Part shown: positions 23,443 through 33,599 of the stretch, one piece after another
How positions within the stretch are numbered: position 1 is the stretch's first letter
Layout of the letters: each line of letters begins with the position of its first letter
Assembly: GCA_039602395.1 (NCBI GenBank)
Contig: JBCNJP010000025.1
Location: forward strand, 103,282,124-103,346,123
From: Deinandra increscens subsp. villosa
Lineage: Eukaryota > Streptophyta > Magnoliopsida > Asterales > Asteraceae
Length of the DNA: 64,000 bases
Direction: 5' to 3'
Translations under genes and position numbers: made by a program
The notes under the pieces: model-generated
What the model was told of the DNA's origin: nothing
Seen by the model: only the letters and a program-made list of their open reading frames with translations
Database searches by the model: none

Positions 23443-24650
23443 ATTCACCTTCGGTGAACAAGGGCCACATGGTATTTAAACTCACAGGGTCGGAGTCACA
23501 CTTGAGTAGAGTGTTCCCGCACATAAGATGTAAATCATCAACCTTATACACAACGGAGTTACCTTAACATTATACAACCTTACCGCTACTTACAATTAGC
23601 TATATATGTTTTTTTTTTGTTTGCTGAAAATAAAATATACTCATAATAATTAACACCAATGCACCATTAAACATATTCCATGAGAATTACAAATGGGTTC
23701 GTGTTTTTTTAAAATTAACCACTAAACTATGATGGAGTCAAGAAGCACAAAGGAACTCTAGGCCATACTATACTAGCCACGACAAATGGCTACCGTTAGT
23801 CTTTACTTGCAAGATATAGGTCTTTAGTGGCATACCATAGTATTCTTCACGAAAAGAGGGAATGAAAAAGCATCTTTATTACTGGTCCACGTACGTTCTC
23901 GATCCTCTTTTTTTATATACGTTTATTATTACAATATTGCAATATTCAAATAATTTCAAAAGAAAATATATTTTTTATTGTCGTTTGATTGACTGTGAGT
24001 CTGGATATTGAATATAAAGTGATAGAAGATCGAGTCACTCCCGCTATATATGACTCGTGTCAGATATGAAAAAACTGAAGTCACTAAATTATTAATGAAC
24101 TTTAGGATGATTGATAGAAGTTTTATAAAAATCAGTCTAGGCGTTAGTTGGAAGTTCACCTTCTAATTTTTACCTAAGCGGTCCATTAATCGGTAATCGG
24201 TTAAAGTCGGTCTAGCGGATAAAAACCGGTCATAGTCGGGTCTAGGCGAAAAAATCGGCACAAAAAAACTTTTTTGGATTTTTAGATACTTGGTTGGTTT
24301 GTTATATTGAAGTTTAAATTATATAATATTTGAAGTATTAATATGATTTCAAATTATTATTTTCACATAAATGTGTGTTAGCGTGTTTATATATATAGAT
24401 TAAAAAAAAATACATATAAAGATTACAAACCGATTAATCTATAAGCGTACCCGATTGCTCGTCTAACGCTAACGATTTTTAGAAACCACAAAACGTTATT
24501 TTTATGATATGTTTTTTAATGGTTGTATCTTTCTACTTGGACAATGACAACAACTATGATATAATGATGGTAAGAAAACCTTAAAAGTATTAAGATTCTT
24601 TTTGGCACAAAACAGTCAAACTTTATAAACTTCAAAGGGAAGACGCAAAT

Positions 24651-27600
24651 TAGACATGCACAAACCGGTTAAAAATCGTAACCGAAACCGGTTACTAACC
24701 GAAACCGGTTAGGATGTTCTTGAAGAATAACCGGTTACTGACCTAACCGGTTAGGTTAGTAACCGGTTTCCGGTTTAGAAACCTGTGCCCGATAGCAACC
24801 GGTTACAACCCGGTTCGAACCGGTTAGAAGACCGGTTATAACCCGGTTATCAAAAAAACCGGTTTTTCCGGTTACAAATTCAGCTCTTTTTTCACAGCTC
24901 AAAAACATTCTGTGAAGGGGCTGTGATTTTTTAAAAATACCGAAAAATCCAACTTTTTTTTAAAAAGTTCAAATTTTATTCATTGTCATAACATAACAAA
25001 GCACACCAAACTTGAAAAACATAAAAAAAGAGTTTTTAAACCCATTACATCGAATTCGGAAAAACATTAAAACATACTAAATTTAACTTGTTCTTCGATT
25101 TTTTCTCCCCGGTTCCGTAGTCGTTTAACTTTATTCGTTTGAAGAGCCCGAGCTAGATGGACCGGACCTCAAGTAGTAGTCCCAACCGGCTTCATCATCG
25201 GTCATTCCCGGGGTTAATCCACCCGCAACCTCCTCATCGTACAATTGGCCTTCATATTCCATCTCTCCTTCAATTCCTTCAAGTGTAGCAATGTTTTGAA
25301 TCCTCTCCGCCGCATCCAAGTAATCTTTCAAGCAAATCGACATCTCCACCGATGCCGGAGTTAGCCTTGTCCTCCTCACCGATATGACCCTGCCACTAAC
25401 AGAAAAAGCGGACTCCGAAGCTACCGTGGAAGCTTGGACGCTTAGTAAATCTCGGGCCATGATGGAAAGCACGGGAAATTCTTTTTCCTTTCCTTTCCAC
25501 CAAGCCAACAAATCAAAGTCTTTGAAACCGGCCATCCCAATCCCCGCTAGGAAATCGGTCCCCATATACCTTCCGAGTTCGCTACTCGGAGTGTTACCCC
25601 TTGCCCTTTTAGCATTGTTGGTTGAAAACATGTTGAAAAGGTTTACGTAACGATCCGAGCTACTACTTGCACCCACACCCGCTTGATGTTGCCTCATAGA
25701 CTCGTGTATGGTTGATGTTGTACCATACTTAGCAACATATGCATCATACAAGTTTGTGAGGTCTTTGTTAAATTTTCTTTTTAGTTCTTCACCAATGAGC
25801 TCGTTTTCGGTATACAAATCCAAAGCATAACAAATGTTTTCAATTAAAGCTTCGGTATTATTCGAATTGATGCAAGGGTGTAGGGCGGAGGCACAAGTAA
25901 TAACCGCCGGCATATTTTCAAAATATTTGACAAATTTTGCTTTCATCGGTTTAACCATTTCGGAAAAAGGGTCCGGCTTATACGAATATTCATTCAAGGT
26001 TTGGCACATCAAAAAGATTTGGTTTAAAACCAATGGACTAGTTGGATAATAAACCCCCGACAATGTTGTGGTTGCTTCTTTAAAAACATGTAACAACTTT
26101 GTTAAATCTTCAATAAGAGCCCAACTATTTATAGAAAACTCAACAAGTTTTGAGTGCCTCGAACAAAGGTCGTTGTGGTAAGAACGCAAACTATCTTTTT
26201 GTTTTAGAGCTTTTTCAAACATGGTACAAGTCGAATTCCATCTCGTAGGTACGTCCCAATTCGGACCTAAACAAATGGCATTCGCTTGTTTGCAATATTT
26301 TATATAGGCACTATGCCTACTTGGTTTGCTAAACACATCCGACAACATTTTTCTAAAATTTAGAATGATTGGGTTAACAATCCTCAAACCGTCTTGCACA
26401 CACAAGTTGATTATGTGTGCAACGCAACGACTATGAAAAAAAATTCCTTCACAAACGGGTTTATATTTGAGTTTTAGTTGTTCGATAGCACGCGTGTTAT
26501 TGGACGCGTTATCAAAAGAAATAGAGAACAATTTTTCTTGTAAACCATAAACCCGGATAACTTTGTCAATTTTTTTAAAAATATTTGACCCGGTGTGAGG
26601 AAATTCAAGTTGTTCAAAAGCGATTGTTCGTTTCATCATGGTCCAAGTTTCGGGCATTACCCAATGAGCGGTCACACAAATAAAAGATTCGGGTGAACCA
26701 TGAGGAGTTGACCAACAATCGCTTGTTAAATTGACACGTGTTTCTAAAGTTGAAAAACCTTCTTGTAATTCGGCTTTCGCCTCTTTCCACAATTTTAGGC
26801 AATCACGTCTAAGTGTAGTACGACTTACATTAGTGTAGCGCGGTTGGAGATTCTTTTGGATGAGGCGCGTCAAGCGATTGTTGTCGAAATGGTTGAAAGG
26901 CAAACTTTGTTGAATAACAAAACTTGCCATTGCAAGCCTAGTTGCCTCAACATCATATGCAAAGATTCCTCCTTCGTTAGACATCGTTTCTTGACCCGCC
27001 GCATTTTGTCTTGCTTGAAGAACCTTACAATGGGGATACTCGACATGTAGCTTCAACGTAGAATTCGCTTCGGTTCCGATGAACTTACCACAATATTTGC
27101 ACCGAGCTTTCTTTCCACCCGCCTTCATCTTGCACATATCAAAATGTTGCCAAATATTTGGGTTTCGGTTGGTTGGAATAACTTCAAGAACGGGGTTTTC
27201 GGGGTTGGAGTCGTTGGTGTTTGGGACACTTGATGATGCCATTACGAGAGATAGTGATCGTTTTTTGAGAGATTGAGAGTTTAGAAAGAGATGAGAATGG
27301 TGTGAGGATCAACCAAAAACATACCCCAAGTATTTATACACCATTATGGGGGTAAACTTGCAAAAAAAAACAAAAAAAACGGTCAAATGGAGGCTCCAAC
27401 GTTCACTTTAACGGTAATATTACCGTTTTTTACGTACAGCGCTGTAACCGGTTTGTAACCGGTTTTTCTAACCGGTTTTTCTAACCGGTTGCTCTAACCG
27501 GTTTCCTAACCGGTTTCTCCGTCCGAATAGCCTAACTGATCCCTAACCGGCGGTTAGGTTAGTAACCGAACCGGTTACGTTCTAACCGGTGACTCCCCTA

Positions 27601-27659
27601 ACCGGTTCCGGTTTTTTTTTTATAACCGGTTGCCTAACCGGGTTTTTTGCTCACGTCTA
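24651..27659 (-). mobile_element. Apparently autonomous hAT transposon
   Basis: The 3009-bp element has short terminal inverted repeats, TAGACATGCACAAA at the left and TAGACGTGAGCAAA read from the right. It is flanked by a perfect 8-bp target duplication ACGCAAAT (24643-24650 and 27660-27667). Both subterminal regions (about 24670-24870 and 27430-27645) are packed with AACCGGTT/CCGGTT words in both orientations, the usual layout of hAT transposase binding sites. The single long frame on the minus strand encodes an uninterrupted transposase. Everything needed for an active element is visible. Confidence 0.92.
25131..27242 (-). CDS. hAT transposase with BED zinc finger (RICESLEEPER/Ac-like)
   Basis: Intronless frame of 703 residues. 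The N-terminal BED finger spans about residues 30-72 (C48, C51, H66, then H71/C72). The RNase-H-like catalytic core has D175 in NLTSDCWST and D244 in SISFDNASNN, followed by the hAT-specific CxxH motif (C273-VA-H276). A WNST motif follows the DVPTRW segment. The third catalytic residue is Glu near position 610 in ASESAFS. The C-terminal dimerisation domain is recognisable from DFDLLAWWKGKEKEFPVLS to MSICLKDYLDA. An acidic tail of about 60 residues ends it. Length and motif order fit an intact plant hAT transposase. The start is the first ATG, about 420 bp inside the element end. It is likely nuclear and would act on the AACCGG-rich ends of its own element. Confidence 0.93.
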   Translation of the reverse strand: MASSSVPNTNDSNPENPVLEVIPTNRNPNIWQHFDMCKMKAGGKKARCKYCGKFIGTEANSTLKLHVEYPHCKVLQARQNAAGQETMSNEGGIFAYDVEATRLAMASFVIQQSLPFNHFDNNRLTRLIQKNLQPRYTNVSRTTLRRDCLKLWKEAKAELQEGFSTLETRVNLTSDCWSTPHGSPESFICVTAHWVMPETWTMMKRTIAFEQLEFPHTGSNIFKKIDKVIRVYGLQEKLFSISFDNASNNTRAIEQLKLKYKPVCEGIFFHSRCVAHIINLCVQDGLRIVNPIILNFRKMLSDVFSKPSRHSAYIKYCKQANAICLGPNWDVPTRWNSTCTMFEKALKQKDSLRSYHNDLCSRHSKLVEFSINSWALIEDLTKLLHVFKEATTTLSGVYYPTSPLVLNQIFLMCQTLNEYSYKPDPFSEMVKPMKAKFVKYFENMPAVITCASALHPCINSNNTEALIENICYALDLYTENELIGEELKRKFNKDLTNLYDAYVAKYGTTSTIHESMRQHQAGVGASSSSDRYVNLFNMFSTNNAKRARGNTPSSELGRYMGTDFLAGIGMAGFKDFDLLAWWKGKEKEFPVLSIMARDLLSVQASTVASESAFSVSGRVISVRRTRLTPASVEMSICLKDYLDAAERIQNIATLEGIEGEMEYEGQLYDEEVAGGLTPGMTDDEAGWDYYLRSGPSSSGSSNE

Positions 27660-27667
27660 ACGCAAAT

Positions 27668-28385
27668 CATCATTTAAAGCATAACGAATATGTGTAAAGA
27701 ATATAATGCACCCTATACAAATATGCTTATGAGAATTTTTTTTGAAAAAAAAGACCATAGTAAACAGGCTCAAACGAACTTTGTTTTTGTTTGAACTCAT
27801 TTCAGCGGCTTTTGAAACTATCATACATTAATTAGACACTATCACTCGTCTTATAAAGTTTACCTGGATAGATTTATCAATTACGACATCTTTGAAATGT
27901 TTTTTGCTAAAAAAGATAACAACAAAATTTTTATTAGCCCATTTAAAAGGCCCATTGTATGACGTTTGGGCTTTTCCAGGATTCTCCTACGGAATATATA
28001 CTATCAATTTTCATTTGAAGACTGCACTCTTTCGATGGTCGCCTTTTTGTTTCTTTTTTTTTCTTTCTATAATCACAACTGAATTTCAACTATGGTTGCC
28101 TCTTTGATCTCGATTTAAACTCAATTGTGGATTCAAACGGCGATTTGATGGTGTTAGCAACAATCGCAGTGCCTGGTCGTCTTCCGATTGCACTGAAATC
28201 GATGTTTAAGAAAGGGGTATCCTTGTTATTTATATAATTTGGAGACCACCTACCAAAGGGGAGCGACGGTCGGAGAACCGACACAATGAATCCGTTTATC
28301 TTAGACCGAATTGTACATTTACAACCCGTTCGGTTTGACGCTTTGTTAGACAGTGTTTGTAAACAGGTAGATATAATTCGGTTTT
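27668..28385. other. Intergenic DNA right of the hAT element
   Basis: No gene is recognised. Sequence is AT-rich with some CT-rich tracts around 28040-28080. Confidence 0.45.
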
Positions 28386-28500
28386 GAGTAAATTACAGAA
28401 ATAGGTCCTTTATATTTTATTAAAGTTATAGATAGATTAGGTCATTTAACCTAATCCATAATTTTTATAAAACATAAAGAACCTTTTCTGTGATTTACTC
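28386..28500. mobile_element. Short foldback MITE
   Basis: The 115-bp sequence begins GAGTAAATTACAGAAATAGG and its other end reads GAGTAAATCACAGAAAAGG on the complement. Imperfect inverted repeats of about 28 bp therefore flank a short AT-rich middle containing the palindrome-like AGGTCATTTAACCT. No unambiguous target duplication is visible because both flanks are T-rich. Confidence 0.5.
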
Positions 28501-28731
28501 TTTTTGTTTTTGAGTGAGAATGGGTTGGGTTTGAGTCCAAACCAAACCCTAAAGTCTAAACCAACAATTTGGCATCGGGGTTTTTAAAAACCATTTGGAT
28601 TTTAATTTTTTCAATTTTAATGATGACTATGGTTCTTTTTTATGGCTTTGTAACTCGGGATTTATGGGTTGAAAAATAGCCCAATATTCGGACAGAGTAT
28701 TATGGATTTAGTGCTTCTTCTTTATTGTTAA

Positions 28732-29608
28732 CAAGTTGGTGACCTGCCCTTGCTTCGCGGCGGGCCACCCATTTACCAGTCAGTTTAAATCAAAAATGTT
28801 TTAGTGTGGTCAAAATATAAAACTATAAAAAAGTCGTGACTAAAGTCGAAAACTCTAAAAGTATAATAATAAAAAAAAGTAGAAAAGTTAAGAAGTATAA
28901 AACGTAAAAGTCTGAAAGTTTCATGGTGAAAGTATAAAACTATAAAAGTATACTAAAAAAACGAAAGTAGAAAAGTTAAGGAGTATAAACGTAAAAGTAT
29001 AATATGTCGAAAACTCTAACTTAAAACAAAAATAAAAATAAAAAAAAGTGAAAAGCTTAAGGGTATAAAACGTAACCAAAGTAGAATCTTTAAAAAATTG
29101 TCATGTTCAAAGCTAAGGGAAATATAACATAAAAGTCTAAAAGTTTCTTGGTCAAAGTATAAACTATAAGAAGGTCATGGCCAAAGTCGAAAATTCTAAA
29201 AGTATACTAAAAACGAAAGTACAAAAGTTAAGTGGTTTAAATCGTAAAAGTCTAAAAGTTTTATGGTCAAAGTATAAAACTATAAAAAGTATTTCAAAAA
29301 TGAAAGTATAAAAGTTAAGGGGTATATAACGTAAAATTTTAAAGCCACGTAGTCAATGTATTAAATTAAAAAGTAATACTGGCTAAAGTATAAAAAAATA
29401 AAAAAAATTAAAAACGTGGACCAAAAGTGTACAAATCAGAAAAATTTTATGGCTAAAATAAGAGAAACTAAAACTCTTGAAGGACCTTAAGTGAATAAAA
29501 GTAAGAATTTTGTGGCCTAAACAAACTAAACTAAAAAATATGTGGCCTAAACAAAAGAAACTAAAAAGTTACTATTAATCTACCAAATTCTATTGTATTA
29601 TATATAAA
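28732..29608 (-). mobile_element. Helitron-like element with internal minisatellite
   Basis: The interior (about 28800-29410) is a degenerate tandem array with a period near 115 bp, built from words such as AAGTATAAAACTATAAAAGT, AACGAAAGTAGAAAAGTTAA and CGTAAAAGTCTAAAAGTTT. At the left end, read on the minus strand, is a hairpin GCCCGCCGCGAAGCAAGGGC followed about ten bases later by CTTG and T, close to the Helitron terminus CTAG|T. The right end reads TTTATATATAATACAATAG on the complement, close to the Helitron start TCTATATATAATA. Both ends deviate by one base from the canonical sequence, so boundaries are tentative. It carries no coding sequence. Confidence 0.42.
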
Positions 29609-32027
29609 TTAATGGGCTGAAGGCGGGGCCAGAGTATTAGTATCGAACTTAACGACCAATTATGTTCGAAATGGAGCGACATACATTAAAAAGAAAAAGA
29701 AAGTTGCTAAATTCAATGGAATAATGACGTGTCTCGAATAACCCGACGAAGTAGTTCAAGCGATGCGGACATCTTGCGGCTTGGTACCAAGACGATCACG
29801 CTGTTGGCCTACCTCCCATCGAGGCTTAGCAAATTCTAATACGTTCGCCAAAATGACAACCAATCATGGAGGGGGAACTAGATCGTCCAGAAAACAAACG
29901 ATCATTGGCCGAGATGGAAAGTTCTTTAGGGTTGGCATCCACCGGTCCTTGTCAAGTGAACGTTAAACAACGGCGCACCACCTTCAGTTTAAAATATGTA
30001 TAATTCTTTTTGCCATGTCAGTTTTTAATAAAAATTACACCATTAGACTCCTGACATTTTAATTTTTAATTCCATTATATTCTCGAATTTCTTTTTAACC
30101 TTTTTATCAGACGTCCGGATTAGTGTGATGAACGGTAACACCGGTGTAATGATAATTAACACTGATGTTACATGCTAACTTTGTTTAAATCCGAGTATAA
30201 CTCCATAGCTAATTGTAAAAATTGATAGACATTAATTTATGCATGAAAAATACCATAAAATTGAATTCTTAAGCTAAACAGGCTATAATTTGCACTTACA
30301 TAACAATACCTTTTGATTAATAGGAGTGTAACAAATACTTACATTAGTGTAATAGATAAAAACAGTGTAGTCACTAATAATCGTGGTGTAATGATCATTA
30401 ACACCCATATGTTCCTATACATATGTATCGCCTAATTATAGTTGTCACCAAGAAAGTACAACATTTATTGGATGATGTACAACCATACACTACATCTCGA
30501 AGCTTGATTCGATGATAGTAGCTCTATGAAACGAATCACCTAAACCAGACAAGGTATAACCACTAGTGCATGATACACAAGTCACTAAACATTCGAATTA
30601 CACACAAAATTGGTATATTTGAGAAAATCAATTGAAAATTACATCAAGATTTAGATAACCAGAATAGAACCACTAATTCAGATAATAATGGTATATAGTC
30701 AAAATCCACAGAGGCAAAAAAAAAAAAAGTAAAATTGATCAACCCACAACACTCATCGCTCAACATTGAAGTATACAAAGCAAAAAATCTATACTTGCAA
30801 ACATCATATGAACAGTAGCTTACAAATCGAGTCTGGGACATCAAATCTTCAAAGTTTTTCTATGAACACCAAGAATAGAGACACTAGTGTGTTCTTCAAA
30901 ATTCGATCAAACCATTAGATAATCGACCTTGAAACTGCTCCGAAACGTGATTTTGATTTAGAATGAGTTTTCGTTTGCACAGATTCCTTCAATCAAGCAC
31001 CAAATCTCAAAAAATACTTGACTATGTGAAAGAAAAAAAAAACGTAACTGTTCTTTAAAAAAATCTAATTCAGACTCTCTAAACTTGTTATGAAATTGGT
31101 GAAACAAGAACTCAGACCCGTATAACAAAATGGTTACTTTACGACTGATATCAAAGTTGATTATGGTGGCGGCCACGAAAGACGAGAATAATTTCACTAA
31201 TTTATTTGATTGTTTGTTTTTCTTTTCTAGCATCTTGCTAGTCTTTATATTTTATCCGATTGACCGTAAAAAAAAGTAACAGAAAATGTGTGAAATTACC
31301 TAAAAGCCCATTGATCATTTCGAACCACAATTTTGGTGTAAAAAGATTCATACCATTAGATGAAAACCAAGAATATTGGGTAGCTCAATTAAGAAAAATA
31401 TATATTTTATACATTTAGCTTAGTGGTAAAGTGATAATGATGACTCCTCAACTAAATAGTCAATGGATTTAAATTCTCCAAAATGCAGGTGCATATATGG
31501 TGATTTTAACCATTAAAAAAACATATATATATTTCCTTCTTTGTTCTTTCGCTGGACAAAAATAAAAAAAAACTGCCTACCGCTTATCCTCATCCATTAT
31601 GAATGAAAAGAAAAGGCAACAAATTCCCCACCAAGATAAGCACTACACCTAAGCTAATCATATGGTTGTATTAGTATTTAATCCATCTTCTCTTTCCGCA
31701 GAAAAATAACTTAAACAATTGAACTAAATTTTCTCTCCACTAAAGGTTAAGTCTTTATAATGGAAAAAATTTTCATTAAAGGGCTTATACCCTAATGATA
31801 TTTTGATGATTTTTTTTTCAAAAATCCCGTTTTGGATAATTGATTAAAAATTTTGTTAAAAAATTTAATTTAAATTTTCATATGTTTTAATCTTTAATTA
31901 TTATTATTGCTACCTTTTTAAAGGCTTGAATTATACATTTTTTATTTGTTATCAATGAAATTTAAATTCATACCATACCAAAATGCTATGCTTTATCCAT
32001 CAACAAGATCATACTTTATTATTATTA
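29609..32027. other. Intergenic DNA, no recognised gene
   Basis: The block at 29630-29970 is less AT-rich than its surroundings and has an open frame at 29763-29966, but I recognise no product. Minus-strand frames at 30644-31233 are low-complexity. A tRNA-like relic is at 31414-31478. Confidence 0.45.
31414..31478 (+). repeat. tRNA-derived SINE head or relic
   Basis: TAGCTTAGTGGTA (31416-31428) matches the start and A box of a tRNA, and GGATTTAAATTCT (31465-31477), about 37 bases later, is a decayed B box. The spacing fits a tRNA, but the arms no longer pair, so this is a degenerate pol III-derived repeat. Confidence 0.4.
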
Positions 32028-32308
32028 CTAGTTTTTTATTCCCGTGGGTTACACGGGTGACTTTTTTAAAAAAAACTATAAATACAATCATAATCTACGA
32101 CAATTATGTATTTTTATATCTTTAGTAATTAAATAATTGGTTATTAAATAATTCAGAATACAATAAATAAAAAATTAGAAATACAAATCACTTCCATTAT
32201 TAGGAGAATTGGCCGGAAAAATTGTTGAGGATGAATGTGGTGGTGCCACATGGCAAATTGTGATGCCAAAAACTTTTCTTTTATTATATATATAGATATA
32301 GATATAGA
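32028..32308 (-). mobile_element. Non-autonomous Helitron
   Basis: Read on the minus strand, the 281-bp element starts TCTATATCTATATATATAAT and ends with the hairpin CCCGTGTAACCCACGGG, nine bases, and CTAG. It sits between A and T, the Helitron insertion target. The 5' segment contains GCCATGTGGCACCACC, the type of GTGGC word frequent in plant Helitron starts. No target duplication is expected. It ends 10 bp before the hAT element at 32319. Confidence 0.7.
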
Positions 32309-32318
32309 TTACTGGAAG

Positions 32319-33005
32319 TAGAGGTGCACAAATCGGTTTTTTTTAAGAACCGGTTCTGGTTCCAAACTGGTTCCGGTTTCATTGGATCATACAAAAAACC
32401 GGTTCCGGGGCGAAAAACCCGGATCCGATAAGACCGGTTCCGGTTCGGTTCCAAACCAGTTCCAAAGAACCAATCAAAAAAACCGGTTCCAGAGAACCGG
32501 TCGCTGAAAAACGGGGTTGTGACTTTTTTTTGTTAATAGTTTTTTAACACATTTTTACAAAAACAACACATAGAAAACATACTTCAAACTTCACTAAAAC
32601 TACCATAATGTTTGTCAATTACACGGTTACATAAACTTACGAGTTCGAAGTTTGGATCGAAATAAAAACACACCATAACAATTACCTAGTATTTATAATA
32701 CATTGTAGGTTGCATGGGGGGGGGGGGGGGCACAAAAAAAACGGTCAAAATTGGAGCAAAAACGGCTAGAAACCCAACGACTAGTAAAAGTGCAGACCGG
32801 TTCCTCGTTTCCGGTTCAAGAACCGGTTCTTAAACCGGTTCCTGGAAAACCGGTTCGGTTCCGGTTCTCTGACCCGCAAAGCATAACCGGTTTGGAACCG
32901 ACGGTTTTTATTGGAACCGAACCGGTTCCGTCAGAACCGGTCCCAAAGCGGTTCGGTTCCGGTTCGGTTCAGCGGTTCCGGAACCGGTTCGGATGTGCAC
33001 CTCTA
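32319..33005. mobile_element. Non-autonomous hAT element rich in GGTTCCGG repeats
   Basis: The 687-bp element starts TAGAGGTGCACAAATCGG, and the right end reads TAGAGGTGCACATCCGAACC on the complement. The flanks ACTGGAAG and GGTGGAAG share six of eight bases, a decayed hAT duplication. Both ends are crowded with AACCGGTTCC words. The middle is AT-rich with a 15-G run (32716-32730). No transposase is encoded. The termini resemble those of the autonomous element at 24651-27659 (TAGA..TG.(A/G)CA), which might mobilise it. Confidence 0.78.
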
Positions 33006-33193
33006 GGTGGAAGTCTCTATTCAAAATGGATGCAATTTTTAATTAAAAATTGTTGATTTTATCCAAAATTGAACACATAACAAGAAGATACAAACATACA
33101 CAACTTAAGACACTAAACAAGGAAGACGGGCAAAAAAACTACTTTAAATCAATTAGAAACTGTCGTGTTATTTTTATCTTTAGGTTTATTGGA

Positions 33194-33562
33194 TTTTAAT
33201 AATTCAAGTAATTCTCTTTTGGCCTATAATAATCTCAATTACGTTTATTTCCTATAATAATCCGAATTATCAAGGTATTGGATTCTATTGCACATCCGTT
33301 AAAAATACACTAACACCGTTAGTTGGATACTTGAACAAGTGGGGAAAAGGGGTGTTTAAAGGAATTACATGATTAGTCCCTCTATTATAATAACTTGTTA
33401 AAAAAACATATATAATGTCACGTTAGTAAACAACTAACGGTATTAGGGTATTTTTAACGGGGGTGCAATGGAATCCAATACCTTGTTAATTCGGATTATT
33501 GTAGGGAATAAACGTAACTGGGATTATTATCGGCCAAAAGGGAATAACTTGGATTATTAAAA
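33194..33562. mobile_element. Non-autonomous element with about 100-bp terminal inverted repeats
   Basis: The left arm TTTTAATAATTCAAGTAATT... and the right arm, TTTTAATAATCCAAGTTATT... on the complement, stay aligned for about 100 bases (through CAAGGTATTGGATTC near 33275 and its partner near 33475). The middle is about 170 bp and AT-rich. Such long inverted repeats suggest a MULE-type or foldback element. A-rich flanks hide the target duplication, so the superfamily is open. Confidence 0.65.
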
Positions 33563-33599
33563 AAAAAAAACTTTACCTTAATCCCATTTACGTTTGTAT

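Larger units (their letters stand above)
22388..24642. other. Intergenic DNA with tandem duplications
   Basis: No gene is recognised. The region contains two unrelated tandem duplications (22596-22729 and 22999-23128), a poly-G tract (23418-23442), and a block at 24165-24260 rich in CGGT words (CGGTCCATTAATCGGTAATC) that may be an old transposon end. Confidence 0.5.

Noticed and set aside
24132..24480. hAT MITE defined by GGCGTTAG and CTAACGC words
   Set aside because: The words are inverted, but the surrounding ends do not align and no 8-bp duplication is present.
30644..31233. Minus-strand gene in two exons
   Set aside because: Both frames are Phe/Ser/Leu-rich with no recognisable domain and no supporting splice structure.
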